Shown here one piece after another: positions 34,871-47,827 of a stretch of 64,000 nt of DNA. The stretch is from Metridium senile (lineage: Eukaryota > Cnidaria > Anthozoa > Actiniaria > Metridiidae), in assembly GCA_949775045.1 (NCBI GenBank), contig OX459098.1, positions 13,973,207-14,037,206 on the forward strand, read 5' to 3'. The position numbers and the translations under genes were made by a program. Under the pieces are notes generated by a model. That model saw only the letters and a list, made by a program, of their open reading frames with translations. It was not told the origin of the DNA and did not search any database. Numbering within the stretch: the first letter of the stretch is position 1; every line of letters begins with the position of its first letter.

Positions 34871-37800
34871 CCTAAATAGTCTAGCCCGGGCATATCGGCT
34901 ATTAAATGAGTTCCGGTTTTCTAGTCAATTCCATTATTACAATACCAGAAGCAAAGATCTGCAGCTTCGCTTACCGTTAGCAAGAACTGCTAAGTACCAA
35001 TCTTCGCAAAATTTTGAATCTTCGTTTCGCTACAACGGGGCAAAAACATGGAACTCCCTACCTGTCAATATCCGTAATATCTCAGCTTTGATGCCTTTTA
35101 AACAGGCACTTACTGTGTCCTCTTTTCGTAACTAAACACAGTTCTTATATTTTCATTAGTATATATTAATTTATCTATATACATTCATAATCATTTATAG
35201 TTATAGTTATATCTTTATGTATGTAAATGCAATGTGATGTATGTTTTGTGCAGAGCCCCACTTAAACCAGCTATGTGGAACTGCAGGCATTCTAATTTCT
35301 GCTTAAATATTTATTCATAAATAAATAAATATGTACAACATGGGATGTAAAAGTTAAATAAGTTTAGTTTGTAAACGTTTCGAATGAGAAAGGCTGTTTT
35401 TATCATAAAAAGAAAAGAAAAAATTAAAAAAAAAGAAAAAAACTCACGCGCTCTCCGTTCCCCACACCCAGCTCGTCCGAAGGGAGGAGAGAACCAGCCC
35501 CTAAGCTATAAATGGTAATTCCTATACGTAGACTAACTAAGCGTCACTCGATTTATACAATTGAAAAATCCTAGTCTTTCAGGGCAGGTTTATTGTTATG
35601 CTCATCTTATTGTTTTTATTCCCAGTGGGGAGTAGGGTCAACTCGCGCATTCAATGTGATAACGCATTGCAAGCGAGTTTCATCCAAGACAACCCACACG
35701 TTGTAGGGGGTGCTTGTTTTATGCTTCGGATGGCACGTAAGACTGATGCATGTATCACTTTGTATTTAATACTACTCAATGATACTTCCACTTGTTGATT
35801 ATTGCTCTTGCGCTTAAAATGCATGGATGCAGTAGGAAAGAGTACCTAGACAGGTTACAGAGGCGCGCTTCTGCAATCATTGAAGGCAGAAAAAAAAAGA
35901 CAAAATGAATTAATCTTACTTTGTCCTCATCCTTTTGGCAGAAATTGTTCGTAGAATTGTATGCTGGTATACAAATGCCTAAATAGTCTAGCCCGGGCAT
36001 ATCGGCTATTAAATGAGTTCCGGTTTTCTAGTCAATTCCATTATTACAATACCAGAAGCAAAGATCTGCAGCTTCGCTTACCGTTAGCAAGAACTGCTAA
36101 GTACCAATCTTCGCAAAATTTTGAATCTTCGTTTCGCTACAACGGGGCAAAAACATGGAACTCCCTACCTGTCAATATCCGTAATATCTCAGCTTTGATG
36201 CCTTTTAAACAGGCACTTACTGTGTCCTCTTTTCGTAACTAAACACAGTTCTTATATTTTCATTAGTATATATTAATTTATCTATATACATTCATAATCA
36301 TTTATAGTTATAGTTATATCTTTATGTATGTAAATGCAATGTGATGTATGTTTTGTGCAGAGCCCCACTTAAACCAGCTATGTGGAACTGCAGGCATTCT
36401 AATTTCTGCTTAAATATTTATTCATAAATAAATAAATATGTACAACATGGGATGTAAAAGTTAAATAAGTTTAGTTTGTAAACGTTTCGAATGAGAAAGG
36501 CTGTTTTTATCATAAAAAGAAAAGAAAAAATTAAAAAAAAAGAAAAAAACTCACGCGCTCTCCGTTCCCCACACCCAGCTCGTCCGAAGGGAGGAGAGAA
36601 CCAGCCCCTAAGCTATAAATGGTAATTCCTATACGTAGACTAACTAAGCGTCACTCGATTTATACAATTGAAAAATCCTAGTCTTTCAGGGCAGGTTTAT
36701 TGTTATGCTCATCTTATTGTTTTTATTCCCAGTGGGGAGTAGGGTCAACTCGCGCATTCAATGTGATAACGCATTGCAAGCGAGTTTCATCCAAGACAAC
36801 CCACACGTTGTAGGGGGTGCTTGTTTTATGCTTCGGATGGCACGTAAGACTGATGCATGTATCACTTTGTATTTAATACTACTCAATGATACTTCCACTT
36901 GTTGATTATTGCTCTTGCGCTTAAAATGCATGGATGCAGTAGGAAAGAGTACCTAGACAGGTTACAGAGGCGCGCTTCTGCAATCATTGAAGGCAGAAAA
37001 AAAAAGACAAAATGAATTAATCTTACTTTGTCCTCATCCTTTTGGCAGAAATTGTTCGTAGAATTGTATGCTGGTATACAAATGCCTAAATAGTCTAGCC
37101 CGGGCATATCGGCTATTAAATGAGTTCCGGTTTTCTAGTCAATTCCATTATTACAATACCAGAAGCAAAGATCTGCAGCTTCGCTTACCGTTAGCAAGAA
37201 CTGCTAAGTACCAATCTTCGCAAAATTTTGAATCTTCGTTTCGCTACAACGGGGCAAAAACATGGAACTCCCTACCTGTCAATATCCGTAATATCTCAGC
37301 TTTGATGCCTTTTAAACAGGCACTTACTGTGTCCTCTTTTCGTAACTAAACACAGTTCTTATATTTTCATTAGTATATATTAATTTATCTATATACATTC
37401 ATAATCATTTATAGTTATAGTTATATCTTTATGTATGTAAATGCAATGTGATGTATGTTTTGTGCAGAGCCCCACTTAAACCAGCTATGTGGAACTGCAG
37501 GCATTCTAATTTCTGCTTAAATATTTATTCATAAATAAATAAATATGTACAACATGGGATGTAAAAGTTAAATAAGTTTAGTTTGTAAACGTTTCGAATG
37601 AGAAAGGCTGTTTTTATCATAAAAAGAAAAGAAAAAATTAAAAAAAAAGAAAAAAACTCACGCGCTCTCCGTTCCCCACACCCAGCTCGTCCGAAGGGAG
37701 GAGAGAACCAGCCCCTAAGCTATAAATGGTAATTCCTATACGTAGACTAACTAAGCGTCACTCGATTTATACAATTGAAAAATCCTAGTCTTTCAGGGCA

Positions 37801-38953
37801 GGTTTATTGTTATGCTCATCTTATTGTTTTTATTCCCAGTGGGGAGTAGGGTCAACTCGCGCATTCAATGTGATAACGCATTGCAAGCGAGTTTCATCCA
37901 AGACAACCCACACGTTGTAGGGGGTGCTTGTTTTATGCTTCGGATGGCACGTAAGACTGATGCATGTATCACTTTGTATTTAATACTACTCAATGATACT
38001 TCCACTTGTTGATTATTGCTCTTGCGCTTAAAATGCATGGATGCAGTAGGAAAGAGTACCTAGACAGGTTACAGAGGCGCGCTTCTGCAATCATTGAAGG
38101 CAGAAAAAAAAAGACAAAATGAATTAATCTTACTTTGTCCTCATCCTTTTGGCAGAAATTGTTCGTAGAATTGTATGCTGGTATACAAATGCCTAAATAG
38201 TCTAGCCCGGGCATATCGGCTATTAAATGAGTTCCGGTTTTCTAGTCAATTCCATTATTACAATACCAGAAGCAAAGATCTGCAGCTTCGCTTACCGTTA
38301 GCAAGAACTGCTAAGTACCAATCTTCGCAAAATTTTGAATCTTCGTTTCGCTACAACGGGGCAAAAACATGGAACTCCCTACCTGTCAATATCCGTAATA
38401 TCTCAGCTTTGATGCCTTTTAAACAGGCACTTACTGTGTCCTCTTTTCGTAACTAAACACAGTTCTTATATTTTCATTAGTATATATTAATTTATCTATA
38501 TACATTCATAATCATTTATAGTTATAGTTATATCTTTATGTATGTAAATGCAATGTGATGTATGTTTTGTGCAGAGCCCCACTTAAACCAGCTATGTGGA
38601 ACTGCAGGCATTCTAATTTCTGCTTAAATATTTATTCATAAATAAATAAATATGTACAACATGGGATGTAAAAGTTAAATAAGTTTAGTTTGTAAACGTT
38701 TCGAATGAGAAAGGCTGTTTTTATCATAAAAAGAAAAGAAAAAATTAAAAAAAAAGAAAAAAACTCACGCGCTCTCCGTTCCCCACACCCAGCTCGTCCG
38801 AAGGGAGGAGAGAACCAGCCCCTAAGCTATAAATGGTAATTCCTATACGTAGACTAACTAAGCGTCACTCGATTTATACAATTGAAAAATCCTAGTCTTT
38901 CAGGGCAGGTTTATTGTTATGCTCATCTTATTGTTTTTATTCCCAGTGGGGAG

Positions 38954-41900
38954 TAGGGTCAACTCGCGCATTCAATGTGATAACGCATTGCAAGCGAGTT
39001 TCATCCAAGACAACCCACACGTTGTAGGGGGTGCTTGTTTTATGCTTCGGATGGCACGTAAGACTGATGCATGTATCACTTTGTATTTAATACTACTCAA
39101 TGATACTTCCACTTGTTGATTATTGCTCTTGCGCTTAAAATGCATGGATGCAGTAGGAAAGAGTACCTAGACAGGTTACAGAGGCGCGCTTCTGCAATCA
39201 TTGAAGGCAGAAAAAAAAAGACAAAATGAATTAATCTTACTTTGTCCTCATCCTTTTGGCAGAAATTGTTCGTAGAATTGTATGCTGGTATACAAATGCC
39301 TAAATAGTCTAGCCCGGGCATATCGGCTATTAAATGAGTTCCGGTTTTCTAGTCAATTCCATTATTACAATACCAGAAGCAAAGATCTGCAGCTTCGCTT
39401 ACCGTTAGCAAGAACTGCTAAGTACCAATCTTCGCAAATTTTTGAATCTTCGTTTCGCTACAACGGGGCAAAAACATGGAACTCCCTACCTGTCAATATC
39501 CGTAATATCTCAGCTTTGATGCCTTTTAAACAGGCACTTACTGTGTCCTCTTTTCGTAACTAAACTCAGTTCTTATATTTTCATTAGTATATATTAATTT
39601 ATCTATATACATTCATAATCATTTATAGTTATAGTTATATCTTTATGTATGTAAATGCAATGTGATGTATGTTTTGTGCAGAGCCCCACTTAAACCAGCT
39701 ATGTGGAATTGCAGGCATTCTAATTTCTGCTTAAATATTTATTCATAAATAAATAAATATGTACAACATGGGATGTAAAAGTTAAATAAGTTTAGTTTGT
39801 AAACGTTTCGAATGAGAAAGGCTGTTTTTATCATAAAAAGAAAAGAAAAAATTAAAAAAAAAGAAAAAACTCACGCGCTCTCCGTTCCCCACACCCAGCT
39901 CGTCCGAAGGGAGGAGAGAACCAGCCCCTAAGCTATAAATGGTAATTCCTATACGTAGACTAACTAAGCGTCACTCGATTTATACAATTGAAAAATCCTA
40001 GTCTTTCAGGGCAGGTTTATTGTTATGCTAATCTTATTGTTTTTATTCCCAGTGGGGAGTAGGGTCAACTCGCGCATTCAATGTGATAACGCATTGCAAG
40101 CGAGTTTCATCCAAGACAACCCACACGTTGTAGGGGGTGCTTGTTTTATGCTTCGGATGGCACGTAAGACTGATGCATGTATCACTTTGTATTTAATACT
40201 ACTCAATGATACTTCCACTTGTTGATTATTGCTCTTGCGCTTAAAATGCATGGATGCAGTAGGAAAGAGTACCTAGACAGGTTACAGAGGCACGCTTCTG
40301 CAATCATTGAAGGCAGAAAAAAAAAGACAAAATGAATTAATCTTACTTTGTCCTCATCCTTTTGGCAGAAATTGTTCGTAGAATTGTATGCTGGTATACA
40401 AATGCCTAAATAGTCTAGCCCGGGCATATCGGCTATTAAATGAGTTCCGGTTTTCTAGTCAATTCCATTATTACAATACCAGAAGCAAAGATCTGCAGCT
40501 TCGCTTACCGTTAGCAAGAACTGCTAAGTACCAATCTTCGCAAAATTTTGAATCTTCGTTTCGCTACAACGGGGCAAAAACATGGAACTCCCTACCTGTC
40601 AATATCCGTAATATCTCAGCTTTGATGCCTTTTAAACAGGCACTTACTGTGTCCTCTTTTCGTAACTAAACACAGTTCTTATATTTTCATTAGTATATAT
40701 TAATTTATCTATATACATTCATAATCATTTATAGTTATAGTTATATCTTTATGTATGTAAATGCAATGTGATGTATGTTTTGTGCAGAGCCCCACTTAAA
40801 CCAGCTATGTGGAACTGCAGGCATTCTAATTTCTGCTTAAATATTTATTCATAAATAAATAAATATGTACAACATGGGATGTAAAAGTTAAATAAGTTTA
40901 GTTTGTAAACGTTTCGAATGAGAAAGGCTGTTTTTATCATAAAAAGAAAAGAAAAAATTAAAAAAAAAGAAAAAAACTCACGCGCTCTCCGTTCCCCACA
41001 CCCAGCTCGTCCGAAGGGAGGAGAGAACCAGCCCCTAAGCTATAAATGGTAATTCCTATACGTAGACTAACTAAGCGTCACTCGATTTATACAATTGAAA
41101 AATCCTAGTCTTTCAGGGCAGGTTTATTGTTATGCTAATCTTATTGTTTTTATTCCCAGTGGGGAGTAGGGTCAACTCGCGCATTCAATGTGATAACGCA
41201 TTGCAAGCGAGTTTCATCCAAGACAACCCACACGTTGTAGGGGGTGCTTGTTTTATGCTTCGGATGGCACGTAAGACTGATGCATGTATCACTTTGTATT
41301 TAATACTACTCAATGATACTTCCACTTGTTGATTATTGCTCTTGCGCTTAAAATGCATGGATGCAGTAGGAAAGAGTACCTAGACAGGTTACAGAGGCGC
41401 GCTTCTGCAATCATTGAAGGCAGAAAAAAAAAGACAAAATGAATTAATCTTACTTTGTCCTCATCCTTTTGGCAGAAATTGTTCGTAGAATTGTATGCTG
41501 GTATACAAATGCCTAAATAGTCTAGCCCGGGCATATCAGCTATTAAATGAGTTCCGGTTTTCTAGTCAATTCCATTATTACAATACCAGAAGCAAAGATC
41601 TGCAGCTTCGCTTACCGTTAGCAAGAACTGCTAAGTACCAATCTTCGCAAAATTTTGAATCTTCGTTTCGCTACAACGGGGCAAAAACATGGAACTCCCT
41701 ACCTGTCAATATCCGTAATATCTCAGCTTTGATGCCTTTTAAACAGGCACTTACTGTGTCCTCTTTTCGTAACTAAACACAGTTCTTATATTTTCATTAG
41801 TATATATTAATTTATCTATATACATTCATAATCATTTATAGTTATAGTTAGATCTTTATGTATGTAAATGCAATGTGATGTATGTTTTGTGCAGAGCCCC

Positions 41901-42618
41901 ACTTAAACCAGCTATGTGGAACTGCAGGCATTCTAATTTCTGCTTAAATATTTATTCATAAATAAATAAATATGTACAACATGGGATGTAAAAGTTAAAT
42001 AAGTTTAGTTTGTAAACGTTTCGAATGAGAAAGGCTGTTTTTATCATAAAAAGAAAAGAAAAAATTAAAAAAAAAGAAAAAAACTCACGCGCTCTCCGTT
42101 CCCCACACCCAGCTCGTCCGAAGGGAGGAGAGAACCAGCCCCTAAGCTATAAATGGTAATTCCTATACGTAGACTAACTAAGCGTCACTCGATTTATACA
42201 ATTGAAAAATCCTAGTCTTTCAGGGCAGGTTTATTGTTATGCTAATCTTATTGTTTTTATTCCCAGTGGGGAGTAGGGTCAACTCGCGCATTCAATGTGA
42301 TAACGCATTGCAAGCGAGTTTCATCCAAGACAACCCACACGTTGTAGGGGGTGCTTGTTTTATGCTTCGGATGGCACGTAAGACTGATGCATGTATCACT
42401 TTGTATTTAATACTACTCAATGATACTTCCACTTGTTGATTATTGCTCTTGCGCTTAAAATGCATGGATGCAGTAGGAAAGAGTACCTAGACAGGTTACA
42501 GAGGCGCGCTTCTGCAATCATTGAAGGCAGAAAAAAAAAGACAAAATGAATTAATCTTACTTTGTCCTCATCCTTTTGGCAGAAATTGTTCGTAGAATTG
42601 TATGCTGGTATACAAATG
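38954..42618 (+). repeat. Higher-order block, copy B (units at 39282, 40388, 41495)
   Basis: This is the 7-unit-offset partner of 31206-34870 with the same set of rare variants. Identity breaks on the right in the next unit (42602 has ATATCAGC and GTTAGATC, while 34854 does not). On the left it breaks near 36316, where the GTTAGATC of unit 28213 is not matched. Confidence 0.85.
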
Positions 42619-45603
42619 CCTAAATAGTCTAGCCCGGGCATATCAGCTATTAAATGAGTTCCGGTTTTCTAGTCAATTCCATTATTACAATACCAGAAGC
42701 AAAGATCTGCAGCTTCGCTTACCGTTAGCAAGAACTGCTAAGTACCAATCTTCGCAAAATTTTGAATCTTCGTTTCGCTACAACGGGGCAAAAACATGGA
42801 ACTCCCTACCTGTCAATATCCGTAATATCTCAGCTTTGATGCCTTTTAAACAGGCACTTACTGTGTCCTCTTTTCGTAACTAAACACAGTTCTTATATTT
42901 TCATTAGTATATATATATTAATTTATCTATATACATTCATAATCATTTATAGTTATAGTTAGATCTTTATGTATGTAAATGCAATGTGATGTATGTTTTG
43001 TGCAGAGCCCCACTTAAACCAGCTATGTGGAACTGCAGGCATTCTAATTTCTGCTTAAATATTTATTCATAAATAAATAAATATGTACAACATGGGATGT
43101 AAAAGTTAAATAAGTTTAGTTTGTAAACGTTTCGAATGAGAAAGGCTGTTTTTATCATAAAAAGAAAAGAAAAAATTAAAAAAAAAGAAAAAAACTCACG
43201 CGCTCTCCGTTCCCCACACCCAGCTCGTCCGAAGGGAGGAGAGAACCAGCCCCTAAGCTATAAATGGTAATTCCTATACGTAGACTAACTAAGCGTCACT
43301 CGATTTATACAATTGAAAAATCCTAGTCTTTCAGGGCAGGTTTATTGTTATGCTAATCTTATTGTTTTTATTCCCAGTGGGGAGTAGGGTCAACTCGCGC
43401 ATTCAATGTGATAACGCATTGCAAGCGAGTTTCATCCAAGACAACCCACACGTTGTAGGGGGTGCTTGTTTTATGCTTCGGATGGCACGTAAGACTGATG
43501 CATGTATCACTTTGTATTTAATACTACTCAATGATACTTCCACTTGTTGATTATTGCTCTTGCGCTTAAAATGCATGGATGCAGTAGGAAAGAGTACCTA
43601 GACAGGTTACAGAGGCGCGCTTCTGCAATCATTGAAGGCAGAAAAAAAAAGACAAAATGAATTAATCTTACTTTGTCCTCATCCTTTTGGCAGAAATTGT
43701 TCGTAGAATTGTATGCTGGTATACAAATGCCTAAATAGTCTAGCCCGGGCATATCAGCTATTAAATGAGTTCCGGTTTTCTAGTCAATTCCATTATTACA
43801 ATACCAGAAGCAAAGATCTGCAGCTTCGCTTACCGTTAGCAAGAACTGCTAAGTACCAATCTTCGCAAAATTTTGAATCTTCGTTTCGCTACAACGGGGC
43901 AAAAACATGGAACTCCCTACCTGTCAATATCCGTAATATCTCAGCTTTGATGCCTTTTAAACAGGCACTTACTGTGTCCTCTTTTCGTAACTAAACACAG
44001 TTCTTATATTTTCATTAGTATATATTAATTTATCTATATACATTCATAATCATTTATAGTTATAGTTATATCTTTATGTATGTAAATGCAATGTGATGTA
44101 TGTTTTGTGCAGAGCCCCACTTAAACCAGCTATGTGGAACTGCAGGCATTCTAATTTCTGCTTAAATATTTATTCATAAATAAATAAATATGTACAACAT
44201 GGGATGTAAAAGTTAAATAAGTTTAGTTTGTAAACGTTTCGAATGAGAAAGGCTGTTTTTATCATAAAAAGAAAAGAAAAAATTAAAAAAAAAGAAAAAA
44301 ACTCACGCGCTCTCCGTTCCCCACACCCAGCTCGTCCGAAGGGAGGAGAGAACCAGCCCCTAAGCTATAAATGGTAATTCCTATACGTAGACTAACTAAG
44401 CGTCACTCGATTTATACAATTGAAAAATCCTAGTCTTTCAGGGCAGGTTTATTGTTATGCTCATCTTATTGTTTTTATTCCCAGTGGGGAGTAGGGTCAA
44501 CTCGCGCATTCAATGTGATAACGCATTGCAAGCGAGTTTCATCCAAGACAACCCACACGTTGTAGGAGGTGCTTGTTTTATGCTTCGGATGGCACGTAAG
44601 ACTGATGCATGTATCACTTTGTATTTAATACTACTCAATGATACTTCCACTTGTTGATTATTGATCTTGCGCTTAAAATGCATGGATGCAGTAGGAAAGA
44701 GTACCTAGACAGGTTACAGAGGCACGCTTCTGCAATCATTGAAGGCAGAAAAAAAAAGACAAAATGAATTAATCTTACTTTGTCCTCATCCTTTTGGCAG
44801 AAATTGTTCGTAGAATTGTATGCTGGTATACAAATGCCTAAATAGTCTAGCCCGGGCATATCGGCTATTAAATGAGTTCCGGTTTTCTAGTCAATTCCAT
44901 TATTACAATACCAGAAGCAAAGATCTGCAGCTTCGCTTACCGTTAGCAAGAACTGCTAAGTACCAATCTTCGCAAAATTTTGAATCTTCGTTTCGCTACA
45001 ACGGGGCAAAAACATGGAACTCCCTACCTGTCAATATCCGTAATATCTCAGCTTTGATGCCTTTTAAACAGGCACTTACTGTGTCCTCTTTTCGTAACTA
45101 AACACAGTTCTTATATTTTCATTAGTATATATATATTAATTTATCTATATACATTCATAATCATTTATAGTTATAGTTATATCTTTATGTATGTAAATGC
45201 AATGTGATGTATGTTTTGTGCAGAGCCCCACTTAAACCAGCTATGTGGAACTGCAGGCATTCTAATTTCTGCTTAAATATTTATTCATAAATAAATAAAT
45301 ATGTACAACATGGGATGTAAAAGTTAAATAAGTTTAGTTTGTAAACGTTTCGAATGAGAAAGGCTGTTTTTATCATAAAAAGAAAAGAAAAAATTAAAAA
45401 AAAAGAAAAAAACTCACGCGCTCTCCGTTCCCCACACCCAGCTCGTCCGAAGGGAGGAGAGAACCAGCCCCTAAGCTATAAATGGTAATTCCTATACGTA
45501 GACTAACTAAGCGTCACTCGATTTATACAATTGAAAAATCCTAGTCTTTCAGGGCAGGTTTATTGTTATGCTCATCTTATTGTTTTTATTCCCAGTGGGG
45601 AGT

Positions 45604-47827
45604 AGGGTCAACTCGCGCATTCAATGTGATAACGCATTGCAAGCGAGTTTCATCCAAGACAACCCACACGTTGTAGGGGGTGCTTGTTTTATGCTTCGGA
45701 TGGCACGTAAGACTGATGCATGTATCACTTTGTATTTAATACTACTCAATGATACTTCCACTTGTTGATTATTGCTCTTGCGCTTAAAATGCATGGATGC
45801 AGTAGGAAAGAGTACCTAGACAGGTTACAGAGGCGCGCTTCTGCAATCATTGAAGGCAGAAAAAAAAAGACAAAAATGAATGAATCTTACTTTGTCCTCA
45901 TCCTTTTGGCAGAAATTGTTCGTAGAATTGTATGCTGGTATACAAATGCCTAAATAGTCTAGCCCGGGCATATCGGCTATTAAATGAGTTCCGGTTTTCT
46001 AGTCAATTCCATTATTACAATACCAGAAGCAAAGATCTGCAGCTTCGCTTACCGTTAGCAAGAACTGCTAAGTACCAATCTTCGCAAAATTTTGAATCTT
46101 CGTTTCGCTACAACGGGGCAAAAACATGGAACTCCCTACCTGTCAATATCCGTAATATCTCAGCTTTGATGCCTTTTAAACAGGCACTTACTGTGTCCTC
46201 TTTTCGTAACTAAACACAGTTCTTATATTTTCATTAGTATATATATATTAATTTATCTATATACATTCATAATCATTTATAGTTATAGTTATATCTTTAT
46301 GTATGTAAATGCAATGTGATGTATGTTTTGTGCAGAGCCCCACTTAAACCAGCTATGTGGAACTGCAGGCATTCTAATTTCTGCTTAAATATTTATTCAT
46401 AAATAAATAAATATGTACAACATGGGATGTAAAAGTTAAATAAGTTTAGTTTGTAAACGTTTCGAATGAGAAAGGCTGTTTTTATCATAAAAAGAAAAGA
46501 AAAAATTAAAAAAAAAGAAAAAAACTCACGCGCTCTCCGTTCCCCACACCCAGCTCGTCCGAAGGGAGGAGAGAACCAGCCCCTAAGCTATAAATGGTAA
46601 TTCCTATACGTAGACTAACTAAGCGTCACTCGATTTATACAATTGAAAAATCCTAGTCTTTCAAGGCAGGTTTATTGTTATGCTAATCTTATTGTTTTTA
46701 TTCCCAGTGGGGAGTAGGGTCAACTCGCGCATTCAATGTGATAACGCATTGCAAGCGAGTTTCATCCAAGACAACCCACACGTTGTAGGGGGTGCTTGTT
46801 TTATGCTTCGGATGGCACGTAAGACTGATGCATGTATCACTTTGTATTTAATACTACTCAATGATACTTCCACTTGTTGATTATTGCTCTTGCGCTTAAA
46901 ATGCATGGATGCAGTAGGAAAGAGTACCTAGACAGGTTACAGAGGCGCGCTTCTGCAATCATTGAAGGCAGAAAAAAAAAGACAAAAATGAATGAATCTT
47001 ACTTTGTCCTCATCCTTTTGGCAGAAATTGTTCGTAGAATTGTATGCTGGTATACAAATGCCTAAATAGTCTAGCCCGGGCATATCGGCTATTAAATGAG
47101 TTCCGGTTTTCTAGTCAATTCCATTATTACAATACCAGAAGCAAAGATCTGCAGCTTCGCTTACCGTTAGCAAGAACTGCTAAGTACCAATCTTCGCAAA
47201 ATTTTGAATCTTCGTTTCGCTACAACGGGGCAAAAACATGGAACTCCCTACCTGTCAATATCCGTAATATCTCAGCTTTGATGCCTTTTAAACAGGCACT
47301 TACTGTGTCCTCTTTTCGTAACTAAACACAGTTCTTATATTTTCATTAGTATATATATATTAATTTATCTATATACATTCATAATCATTTATAGTTATAG
47401 TTATATCTTTATGTATGTAAATGCAATGTGATGTATGTTTTGTGCAGAGCCCCACTTAAACCAGCTATGTGGAACTGCAGGCATTCTAATTTCTGCTTAA
47501 ATATTTATTCATAAATAAATAAATATGTACAACATGGGATGTAAAAGTTAAATAAGTTTAGTTTGTAAACGTTTCGAATGAGAAAGGCTGTTTTTATCAT
47601 AAAAAGAAAAGAAAAAATTAAAAAAAAAGAAAAAAACTCACGCGCTCTCCGTTCCCCACACCCAGCTCGTCCGAAGGGAGGAGAGAACCAGCCCCTAAGC
47701 TATAAATGGTAATTCCTATACGTAGACTAACTAAGCGTCACGCGATTTATACAATTGAAAAATCCTAGTCTTTCAGGGCAGGTTTATTGTTATGCTCATC
47801 TTATTGTTTTTATTCCCAGTGGGGAGT
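45604..47827 (+). repeat. Adjacent twin units sharing a frame-restoring insertion (45932 and 47044)
   Basis: Both have GACAAAAATGAATGAATC where most units have GACAAAATGAATTAATC, and both are followed by a (TA)-extended tract, giving 1112-bp spacing. The change joins LDRLQRRASAIIEGRKKKTK to MNESYFVLILLAEIVRR in one 63-codon frame (45762-45953, 46874-47065). This removes one of the LINE frameshifts, by chance. Confidence 0.8.
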
